Source: an uncultured Bacteroidales bacterium
Lineage (GTDB): Bacteria; Bacteroidota; Bacteroidia; Bacteroidales; F082
Assembly (NCBI GenBank): GCA_937902805.1
Contig: CALEMB010000041.1
Span: 1-64,000, forward strand
Direction of reading: 5' to 3'
DNA length: 64,000 nucleotides
Position 1 is the stretch's first letter. The number at the start of each line of letters is the position of its first letter. A program made the translations under genes and the position numbers. Shown in pieces: positions 53,465 to 59,976 of this stretch. The notes under the pieces were generated by a model. That model was given only the letters and a program-made list of their open reading frames with translations. It did no database searches and had not been told where the DNA came from.

Positions 53465-54419
53465 CGGTGCTGTAATTTGAAAGGTTAGCTGAATCAAGAT
53501 GATAAAGTATAACAGACGCACAATCTGACTTGTGGATTTTTATGTGCAAAAGGCTGTCCAAACTCCGAAGATCTTCAAAACCCACGCGCTCTTCGCGTAA
53601 TGTATCACATTTGTCAAGTTCTCCAGTAGGCATTTCGTGAAACAGACCTCTGTATGCACCATCGTGAAACCACACATACCAGTTGAAAGTAGGATAGGCA
53701 AAATCCAACGGCAAGTCGTAATCGTTGCCCTTCAAATGGGATTTCACATCTTCAAGGTCGAGAATGGAATTCTGGGTATTAGGGTTGGTGACATTTCCCG
53801 TGTTGTACAACATCAGCACACCACGGTCAACAGGGGGACAGGCACAGGCCAGTTGCCACAGTCTTATGGTGCAGCTCAACTCGATGCCGTATGGTCTCAA
53901 CTGCTCTTTCATAGCCTTGCAGAGCGCAAAATAGTAGTCCTGCGTCTGCTGCGTCCAGTCGCAATCCAGCTGTACTTCACTTATGCGTCCCAAGTCATGA
54001 AAGTCTGCAATGTTCATCATCCGTTCCACGATAAGCCCTGCATAGTCTTTATCCGAATTGACGATTTGCCTCAACGCGTCAATAGTGATATAAACCACGG
54101 GGATAATCTCGACATTCTCAGGGATGGAATCCTTGAACGCAATCGTGGCATTGGGCACCGCCTCAAAGTCAAAGGTACTTTTCACGCTTTTGTCGGCTGG
54201 CACCACATCGAAGAGACGTAGATAGAGCCTTTTCACATGATGTTCTTCAAGGAAGTTCCGCTCCGTATCGTTGAGGTCAAAGATCGTCTTCCAGTAATAG
54301 ATGCCGTTGGCAGGAGCATGATGCTCGGTTTTTGCATGCTGCTTTTCCGCCTGAGGGGTCGGAGAGCATCCGACTCCGGCAAGCATCAGCAACGTAAGGA
54401 AAAAGTGTTGCGGTTTCAT
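53433..54419 (-). CDS. Lipoprotein with a barrel-like domain, unknown function
   Basis: About 328 residues with a lipoprotein signal (LMLAGVGCSPTP, Cys about residue 18). The mature part reads GIYYWKTIFDLNDTERNFLEEHHVKRLYLRLFDV, then IPVVYITIDALRQI, ISEVQLDCDWTQQTQDYYFALCKAM and ELSCTIRLWQL. Alternating strands and helices with acidic strand ends resemble a TIM-barrel glycoside hydrolase, but no catalytic pair can be assigned. It overlaps the following gene by 32 bases. A TACTTTTG box precedes it. Confidence 0.75.
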   Translation of the reverse strand: MKPQHFFLTLLMLAGVGCSPTPQAEKQHAKTEHHAPANGIYYWKTIFDLNDTERNFLEEHHVKRLYLRLFDVVPADKSVKSTFDFEAVPNATIAFKDSIPENVEIIPVVYITIDALRQIVNSDKDYAGLIVERMMNIADFHDLGRISEVQLDCDWTQQTQDYYFALCKAMKEQLRPYGIELSCTIRLWQLACACPPVDRGVLMLYNTGNVTNPNTQNSILDLEDVKSHLKGNDYDLPLDFAYPTFNWYVWFHDGAYRGLFHEMPTGELDKCDTLREERVGFEDLRSLDSLLHIKIHKSDCASVILYHLDSANLSNYSTDEIRQIYRYN

Positions 54420-54459
54420 AATCATTATATCATTTTACATTATTATCAGCTTGACGAGG

Positions 54460-54467
54460 CAAAAGTA
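54460..54467 (-). promoter_or_regulatory. -7 promoter box (TACTTTTG) of the exported pair
   Basis: TAnnTTTG on the minus strand, 41 bases before the start at 54419. Confidence 0.55.
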
Positions 54468-54559
54468 GCAACTTGTCGGGAATGCAAAGATAGCGATTTC
54501 GGTGAAATGTACGAAATGGTTGGAAAAATGTATGAAATGATCGTGATTCGCCGTAACAG

Positions 54560-54598
54560 GTTCACTTTTGTGTCTTGCGACTGATTCCTATTGACAGG
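54560..54598. repeat. 38-bp direct repeat, copy 2
   Basis: CACTTTTGTGTC then GCGACTGATTCCTATTGACAGG, matching 51106-51143 with several changes and in the same orientation. Confidence 0.55.
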
Positions 54599-54649
54599 AT
54601 GCACTTGGCCTATACTACGTCTACGCTACGCCTATCCTACGCCTATGGT

Positions 54650-54813
54650 ACACGAATTTGTTTTCATTGTGGTTCACTTGACCCCTTTTTCCCGAACATA
54701 TGTTCATCGGCCAATCCAGTTATGTTCATCAGCCAATCCAGTTATGTTCATCGGCCAATGAACATAGGTTCGTATTTTGGGGTGTTTTCGGCTAATAAGA
54801 CGGAAAATGCGGT
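54650..54813. repeat. 165-bp direct repeat, copy 1 (left of the AbiE module)
   Basis: It runs from ACACGAATTTGTTTTCATTG to about CGGAAAATGCGGT and is nearly identical to 56601-56765. It contains three 22-base tandem units (TATGTTCATCGGCCAATCCAGT and variants), the last ending in the near-palindrome GTTCATCGGCCAATGAAC. Confidence 0.9.
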
Positions 54814-54856
54814 AATTTTGGGGCTGGTATTTTAATGGCGCAAAGATATGAGAAAT

Positions 54857-55891
54857 TTATTCATTAAGTGCCCGGAATCGTTCTTGAAGTTCCTTCATTC
54901 TTGACATCAGTTCAAAAAAACCAAGGGATTGCCCATAAATGAAGCTCTTTCGCATCTCGTTGTAGTCGGCCTCAAAGCTGGGCATCAACGCTTCACTGGG
55001 TACAATCTGGATGTTGGCTGGCATTTCCTTTTCAGCATCCACATGATAGAACTTTTGCCTATGTTGCACCACTTCATGATACAAAGTAATGTCTTTCAGT
55101 GCCATTTCGCAATATGGGGTTTGCATCAGCTTCTCCAAATCATAAAAATGGCGGCTCATTCTAAATGTCCTTGGATGTTCCTTTTGTAATTCCTCGCACA
55201 GCAAAAACGCTTTTTCCAAGAATGTTCTTGTAGGGCTGACGGTTGGGATGTCTTGAACGAAATCGGAATCCACGTCTTCCCCTTGATACACCTGCTCCAC
55301 TAATGAAGCTATGCGTCTCTTTTCAAACGGTTCGACCATGGACGACACGCTGATTTCTATTTTAATAACTGGTTGGGCATACGTTTCTTTGCTGCCATAA
55401 AGCGATGGATAAAACACATATATTACGGTTGGGTCTTTGTCATGGTCTATTTTGCGTGGTTCCATATCCTCATCCGGTATTTCATTGTCGGCGAGCACCG
55501 TGACATCAAGACCCAATTCAGCAAACTTGTTTACCAGCATTGCTTTGAATTCGCCAAAAAGATAATCTTGTGCTTCCTTGCGGAGTTTTTGGATTTGTTT
55601 GCGAAACGAGTTCCCTGTGTATTGAAACTTTCTTTCGTTCACGAAGAAGTCACGGCTTAATGCTATATCAATATCTTCACTGAATCGGTTGATGATATTC
55701 CATCCTTTGCTGAGGCTCGTACCTCCTTTAAATAGGAAATATTCGCTGATGCGGGTATGAAACAAGGCAAAAAGTACAGCAGTCACCCACCAATCCTTTT
55801 CGGCAGCAGCCTCGTCTATCTGCTTTGCTTGGCTGACTGCCAGTATCATTGCCTTGCGCTCATCTATTGAGAAATTAGTCCATCTACTCAT
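54857..55891 (-). CDS. abiEii: AbiEii-type nucleotidyltransferase toxin
   Basis: 344 residues. The N-terminal third has the nucleotidyltransferase signature: YFLFKGGTSLSKGWNIINRFSEDIDIAL (GG-T/S and DxD). The middle and C-terminal parts are helical, with FRMSRHFYDLEKLM. AbiEii toxins are GTP-binding nucleotidyltransferases that modify tRNA and act in type IV toxin-antitoxin systems giving abortive phage infection. It overlaps the antitoxin gene by 8 bases, and both sit between 165-bp direct repeats. Confidence 0.9.
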   Translation of the reverse strand: MSRWTNFSIDERKAMILAVSQAKQIDEAAAEKDWWVTAVLFALFHTRISEYFLFKGGTSLSKGWNIINRFSEDIDIALSRDFFVNERKFQYTGNSFRKQIQKLRKEAQDYLFGEFKAMLVNKFAELGLDVTVLADNEIPDEDMEPRKIDHDKDPTVIYVFYPSLYGSKETYAQPVIKIEISVSSMVEPFEKRRIASLVEQVYQGEDVDSDFVQDIPTVSPTRTFLEKAFLLCEELQKEHPRTFRMSRHFYDLEKLMQTPYCEMALKDITLYHEVVQHRQKFYHVDAEKEMPANIQIVPSEALMPSFEADYNEMRKSFIYGQSLGFFELMSRMKELQERFRALNE

Positions 55892-56495
55892 TGTCTTGAC
55901 CTTTCATATTCCTTTTAATAATTTGACGCATCCAGACAGGCGCTAAAAGCAGATCCTGTTCTATGGTATCCTTCTCTGGCGTTTCGGCCAGCAGTTTTGC
56001 AACTTGACGCTCGTCTTCTTGCGTGATGTTGTTTTCGCCGATGCTGCGCAATGCCTGCACCAGTTCGCGCATCAACTTGCCTCGGAAAGCGAAGTTCTTT
56101 GGAGCACCGTGTTTCAAGGTGACTGTCCGATTGCCAAGGGCTAGTTTTCTACTCGAACCCGATGTTAGGAAACTCGTGTTCATGGGTACTTGGGTAGAGA
56201 ATCCCAGACGGTTTGCCGCAGTGGCCCCCGTCGGGATGATGACAGCCTTGTCTCGTTTGGCAATCTCAGTCACTAACTCAAACGCGGAAGGATAGACGAT
56301 GCCGAAGCGCGTCTTTCGAGCCTTAACATAGACCCCTTTTGCAATACGGGTAATAAGGTCTTCCTTCTCAAAATAGGCCAGTAATTTTGTGATGTACTCC
56401 ACATCATATTTGGGGAAAGATGACACGAAGTACACTACGCCAAACCTGTCGTGGCTTATTTTGCTTCTAATCTTCTTAACTACAGTATCTTGCAT
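55884..56495 (-). CDS. abiEi: AbiEi-type antitoxin (DUF6088-like)
   Basis: 203 residues. The N-terminal winged-helix (VVKKIRSKISHDRFGVVYFVSSFPKYDVEYITKLLAYFEKEDLITRIAKGVYV) is the AbiEi DNA-binding domain that represses the module. FGIVYPSAFELVTEIAKRDKAVIIPTGATAANRLGFSTQVP is the DUF6088-type core. It is first in the two-gene operon and overlaps the toxin start by 8 bases. Autoregulation at the upstream repeat-bearing region is likely. Confidence 0.88.
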   Translation of the reverse strand: MQDTVVKKIRSKISHDRFGVVYFVSSFPKYDVEYITKLLAYFEKEDLITRIAKGVYVKARKTRFGIVYPSAFELVTEIAKRDKAVIIPTGATAANRLGFSTQVPMNTSFLTSGSSRKLALGNRTVTLKHGAPKNFAFRGKLMRELVQALRSIGENNITQEDERQVAKLLAETPEKDTIEQDLLLAPVWMRQIIKRNMKGQDNE

Positions 56496-56600
56496 TCGAT
56501 TTTTTATTGAATTTTAGTCGGAATAATTACAGATTTTTCCGACCGCAAAGATAGTAATAAAGGATTAGGTGGCAATAGAATGAGACAAAAATACTAAAAC

Positions 56601-56765
56601 ACACGAATTTGTTTTCATTGTGGTTCACTTGACCCCTTTTTCCCGAACATAGGTTCATCGGCCAATCCAGTTATGTTCATCAGCCAATCCAGTTATGTTC
56701 ATCGGCCAATGAACATAGGTTCGTTTTTCGGGGATGTTTTCGGCTGAAAAGACGGAAAACGTGGT
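56601..56765. repeat. 165-bp direct repeat, copy 2 (right of the AbiE module)
   Basis: Nearly identical to 54650-54813, same orientation, with the same three 22-base units. It lies 105 bases upstream of the antitoxin start, so it may also carry regulatory sites. Confidence 0.9.
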
Positions 56766-56804
56766 GTTTTTCTCTCAAACCCTTGCGGATTCATGGAAAT
56801 GTTG

Positions 56805-56812
56805 TATTTTTG
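56805..56812 (+). promoter_or_regulatory. -7 promoter box (TATTTTTG) of the candidate small RNA
   Basis: TAnnTTTG on the plus strand. A structured, non-coding stretch with a terminator follows. Confidence 0.5.
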
Positions 56813-56818
56813 CAGGCA

Positions 56819-56931
56819 GTTGGTCGCGGAAACGGAGTGAAAAATGAATTGATTATCAAGACGTAAAGGGGCGGCCTTATGGATGCACCCTCCGCGATAA
56901 CACCTACAGCCCCTCGTCAGAGGGGCTTTTT
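56819..56931 (+). ncRNA. Candidate small structured RNA of about 113 nt
   Basis: Between a TATTTTTG box and a terminator there is no sensible reading frame. TCGCGGA (56824-56830) can pair with TCCGCGA (56891-56897) to close a domain of 60 bases that includes GGGGCGGCC. An intrinsic terminator follows directly: AGCCCCTC-GTCA-GAGGGGCT then TTTTT (56908-56931). Its 3' end is antisense to the last codons of the gene at 56904-57377. No known RNA family was recognised. Confidence 0.45.
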
Positions 56932-57377
56932 ATTGCACGTTTGTACATAGTCTGGAATGTCAAACTCTTTTTCCCTGTCCTGATTTCTTCCACATAATAG
57001 TAGTTTAATCCTATCTGCTTCTCATAGACCAACAGATTCATTTCATGAAGCTTTGATTTTGATGACGAAATGTGTACTTTATCCCGATTCCGAATAATAA
57101 ACGGGACTAGCAAGTAATCCTCTATTGACAACGGCTCTCTGTCCTTGCTTTGTTTTCCATACCTATTCTCAGAATGCTGTATACCCGATGTTTCAATCAC
57201 ATGCTTATAGCCCGTCAGGTCAATGCCTTCCTTCCTGGCCAATGTCATCAGTTCCTCGTCAACCTCATTGTCGATAATAGCAAATTTGTAGTCGCATTTC
57301 TGGTTGATGAGTTCAATAAGATCTCCGAACGGAATCTTTGTCGTGTTCACTTTGTCGAATGGCTTTTTGTTTGTCAT
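56904..57377 (-). CDS. Possible PBECR-type nuclease domain protein
   Basis: 157 residues, soluble. KIPFGDLIELINQKCDY, then ARKEGIDLTGYKHVIETSGIQHSENRYG with spaced His, Arg and Ser, then PLSIEDYLLVPFIIRNRDKVHIS, and SLTFQTMYKR at the end. This order resembles the phage-associated Barnase-EndoU-colicin-RelE-like (PBECR) domains known from phage and mobile-element proteins. The match is by eye only. There is no antitoxin gene beside it. The final codons are encoded in the terminator hairpin of the candidate small RNA. Confidence 0.55.
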   Translation of the reverse strand: MTNKKPFDKVNTTKIPFGDLIELINQKCDYKFAIIDNEVDEELMTLARKEGIDLTGYKHVIETSGIQHSENRYGKQSKDREPLSIEDYLLVPFIIRNRDKVHISSSKSKLHEMNLLVYEKQIGLNYYYVEEIRTGKKSLTFQTMYKRAIKSPSDEGL

Positions 57378-57447
57378 ACTCTTATGAATTAAGTTTTACC
57401 CCGCAAAGATGCAAACCTTGTCAAGAATAAGCCGTTGATTAAACGTT

Positions 57448-57487
57448 TGTAGTCGACTGTAGTCGTTTGTTGTCGTTTGCTGTCGGA
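57448..57487. repeat. Four tandem 10-bp units (TGTAGTCGTT type)
   Basis: TGTAGTCGAC, TGTAGTCGTT, TGTTGTCGTT and TGCTGTCGGA follow each other without gaps, upstream of the PBECR-like gene. Confidence 0.7.
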
Positions 57488-57539
57488 TATATTGCTGGAA
57501 ATAAGATGATTGGAATTTTTCAAAAAGCAGGCACATACT

Positions 57540-57587
57540 AACTAAACTTAGACAAGCTCAGCAGCCGATTTGAGCCGTAGTACCCAA
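57540..57587. repeat. 48-bp dispersed repeat, copy 2
   Basis: AACTAAACTTAGACAAGCTC...GCCGATTTGAGCCGTAG, matching 51197-51244 at most positions and in the same orientation. Part of it (GACAAGCTCAG) resembles the 18600-18667 family. Confidence 0.6.
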
Positions 57588-57617
57588 GAGGTGCCGTCTG
57601 CATAGGCCGAAAAAAAA

Positions 57618-57644
57618 CTGCAACAACTGCAACAACTGCAACAG
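57618..57644 (+). repeat. (CTGCAACAA)3 tandem repeat, left flank
   Basis: Three 9-base units ending CTGCAACAG. The reverse complement with four units is at 59255-59290, giving a 27-base perfect inverted pair around the gene at 57930. Confidence 0.9.
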
Positions 57645-57752
57645 AACGACTGAAATGAAAATGTATTTGATTGTGTATTAGTATGTTGTAAAAATTAGCT
57701 ATGTATGCAAAAACTTTTGCCGTTTTATTCGTAAAGCGCAAAAACCATGTTC

Positions 57753-57760
57753 TATTTTTG
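57753..57760 (+). promoter_or_regulatory. -7 promoter box (TATTTTTG) before the DUF3987-like gene
   Basis: TAnnTTTG followed by a leader of about 165 bases that contains AACTCCTACCT repeats before the ATG at 57930. Confidence 0.5.
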
Positions 57761-57826
57761 CGGCGTCAAAACAAAAAAACACACCCTGAAAACAGCCCCA
57801 GAATGAACCCGAAATCCAAAATTTCC

Positions 57827-57870
57827 AACTCCTACCTAACTCCTACCTAACTCCTACTTTCCTCCTACCT
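57827..57870 (+). repeat. Four tandem 11-bp units (AACTCCTACCT) in the leader
   Basis: Two exact and two imperfect copies are followed by repeated CCAAAAATGA. They lie in the untranslated leader of the DUF3987-like gene. Confidence 0.7.
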
Positions 57871-57929
57871 AAAATTAACCCCAAAAATGAACCAAAAATG
57901 ACCCAATTAACCTTTTAAAACCAAAAACC

Positions 57930-59252
57930 ATGTTACCATTTCAAGAAAACTGCGGCATCGCTATGCCGCCCGAACTGCCCAACGAGCTGCCGGCCCTCAT
58001 CGGCCTGCTCACCAAGAACGTCCCTTCCTACTACAAGCCCGCTGTGGCTTCCGCCGTGTTCCCCGCCCTTGCGGCGCATCTGCATGGCGTGAAGTTCCGC
58101 TACTGGGACAACGTCCTTCACGAGGCCACCTTCATGAACGTGCTGGTCGGACGCCAGTCCGTCGGCAAGGGCTGCATCAAGAAGCCCGTCGAGCTCATCA
58201 TGGAGGACATCCGCCTGCGCGACCTCCCCAACCGCGAGCGCGAGACGGAATGGAAACGGATGAACGCACAGATGAAGATGAAGATGAAGATGCCGCGCCC
58301 GAAGGACATCTGCATCCAGATGCTTGGCGACGACCTCACCGACGCGGCCTTCAACCAGCGCGTCATCGATGCCAACAGCAACGGTGAGCGCTACCTCTAC
58401 CTCCTCACGGACGAGATCGATGCCCTGAAGAAAGTGACCTCCAAGCGAAGCCCCGATGAGGTGGGGCTGCTCATTCGCAAGGCCTTCGACAACGCGCTGG
58501 CCGGACAGGAGCGCGTGGGTGCCGACGCGGTCTCGGGCATCGCGCCCCTGCGCTGGAACTTCAACGCCTCCACCACACCACCCAACGCCAAACGCTTCTT
58601 CAGGAAGATGGTGAACGACGGCACCCTGAGCCGTCTTGACATCGCGACCATCATCCGCGACGATGACGACCACTCGGCACCGGTGTTCGGCGACTACGAC
58701 GAGGCCTTCGTCGAGGAGCTGAAACCTTACATCAACCGGCTGGAAGCCGCCAGCGGACTCATCCTTTGTCCGGAGGCCACAAAACTGTCCCTCGCCATGC
58801 GGGACGAGAACGAGGACCGCATCAGGCTCTATGAGTCAGAGGCCTACCGCGTGCTCAGCTATCGCGCCCATGTGATTGCCTGGCTCAAGAGTATGGTGCT
58901 CTATGTGGCCAACGGCTGCCAATGGGGCGAGACCTTCGATGAGTTCATCCGCTGGAGCGTGCAGTACGACCTCTGGTGCAAGATGCTCTACTTCGGCCAG
59001 CAGCTGGAGGACGAACTGAACGAGGAGGTGGCGATGCAGCGCCAGCGCGGTCCGCAAAACCTGCTCAACCTGCTGCCCGACAGCTTCACCCGCGAACAAT
59101 ACCGCAACATGAGGTTCAGCTGCGGCAAGCAGGGCGACGGCGAGTCGACCCTACGCAGCTGGATGAACCGAAAGTATATTGTTTTTGATGAAGAAAACCG
59201 AAACTTCTGCAAGACAGAGGATTACATGAAGAAAATCAAACTCGCGAGCTAA
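57930..59252 (+). CDS. DUF3987-like P-loop protein of mobile-element type
   Basis: 440 residues, soluble. LVGRQSVGKGCIKKPVELIM looks like a degenerate Walker A (GxxxxGK with Gly instead of Ser/Thr), and RYLYLLTDEIDALKK like a Walker B with DE. LRWNFNASTTPPNAKRFFRKMVNDGTLSRLDIATI and VLSYRAHVIAWLKSMVLY fit the DUF3987 group found beside VirE/VapE-like genes in Bacteroidota elements. Codon use is GC-rich to about 59170 and then turns AT-rich for the last 25 codons. It lies between inverted CTGCAACAA arrays and close to a transposase remnant. A replication or maintenance role in an element is a guess. Confidence 0.6.
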   Translation: MLPFQENCGIAMPPELPNELPALIGLLTKNVPSYYKPAVASAVFPALAAHLHGVKFRYWDNVLHEATFMNVLVGRQSVGKGCIKKPVELIMEDIRLRDLPNRERETEWKRMNAQMKMKMKMPRPKDICIQMLGDDLTDAAFNQRVIDANSNGERYLYLLTDEIDALKKVTSKRSPDEVGLLIRKAFDNALAGQERVGADAVSGIAPLRWNFNASTTPPNAKRFFRKMVNDGTLSRLDIATIIRDDDDHSAPVFGDYDEAFVEELKPYINRLEAASGLILCPEATKLSLAMRDENEDRIRLYESEAYRVLSYRAHVIAWLKSMVLYVANGCQWGETFDEFIRWSVQYDLWCKMLYFGQQLEDELNEEVAMQRQRGPQNLLNLLPDSFTREQYRNMRFSCGKQGDGESTLRSWMNRKYIVFDEENRNFCKTEDYMKKIKLAS

Positions 59253-59254
59253 GT

Positions 59255-59290
59255 CTGTTGCAGTTGTTGCAGTTGTTGCAGTTGTTGCAG
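59255..59290 (-). repeat. (CTGCAACAA)4 tandem repeat, right flank (inverted)
   Basis: Read on the minus strand it has four 9-base units ending CTGCAACAG, starting 3 bases after the stop of the DUF3987-like gene. It pairs with 57618-57644. Confidence 0.9.
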
Positions 59291-59310
59291 TTATTTTTTG
59301 AGGGGTCAAA

Positions 59311-59379
59311 GGGGAGTCCGCCATCAGGCGGCTCCCCTCTGCCGCAAGGGTTTTCATGACCTTTGCGGCAGTGTTTTTT
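59311..59379 (+). terminator. Two stacked hairpins ending in a T run
   Basis: GGGGAG-T-CCGCC pairs with GGCGG-CTCCCC (59311-59337). A second stem, TGCCGCAAGG with CCTTTGCGGCA (59340-59370), is followed by GTGTTTTTTC. The second is a good terminator for the DUF3987-like gene. Confidence 0.75.
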
Positions 59380-59435
59380 CTCAGTAGTGGCGACGTTAAA
59401 GTTGCCTCTGCTTATTTCCTGACTTCGACAGCTAA

Positions 59436-59976
59436 AAATACCTGAAGTCCTACTTCGATGAGGACGTCAAGCTCCACAACATCTACCGCTACATGGACAA
59501 GCTGCACGACACGCAGCGAGAGAAAGTCCAGCGGATCAGCGTGGCGCACACCATGGATGTCCTTGGAGGCCGCATAGGCCTTGTGTTTTACGATGTGACG
59601 ACCCTGTATTTCGAGTCCGCCCCCGATCCGTCCGACGAATTGCGGCAGGACGGGTTCTCGAAAGACGGGAAGACGGCCGAGTCACAGATAGTGCTGGGGC
59701 TGCTCGTGAGCGAGGACGGCTATCCGCTGTCGTACTCGGTCTTCAACGGGAAGCAGTATGAGGGGTACACAATGATACCCGTCATCAACGACTTTGTGCA
59801 ACCACGGGCTTTGGGTGGTCGAGCGCGCCTTCCGCATAGGGAAGTCAGACCTTGAGATGAGGCCGATGTTCCACTTCACGCCAAAGCGCATCAAGGCGCA
59901 CATCTGCATCTGCTTCGTGGCGTACAAGGTCTACAAAGAGCAAGCAGCCGCGCTGCTTGATTTTTTTCATTCCTGA
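59436..59976 (+). pseudogene. Degraded DDE transposase (IS1634/IS4-type)
   Basis: The first part (59436 to about 59797) reads KYLKSYFDEDVKLHNIYRYMDKL..., then RIGLVFYDVTTLYFE and the family phrase GKTAESQIVLGLLVSEDGYPLSYSVFNGKQYEG. The N-terminus is missing. After NDFV the frame shifts and the sequence jumps to the C-terminal LWVVERAFRIGKSDLEMRPMFHFTPKRIKAHICICFVAYKVYKE with the catalytic Glu. The middle of the RNase H-like domain is deleted, so it is inactive. It runs 10 bases into the end of the murF-alr gene. Confidence 0.85.

Noticed and set aside
54695..54771. 22-bp repeats considered as a CRISPR array
   Set aside because: The units are directly abutting with no spacers, only three copies, and no cas genes are nearby.
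57930..59252. DUF3987-like gene considered as a replicative helicase or VapE
   Set aside because: The Walker A-like motif lacks the Ser/Thr, and no helicase motifs beyond a DE box are visible; left as a tentative family call.
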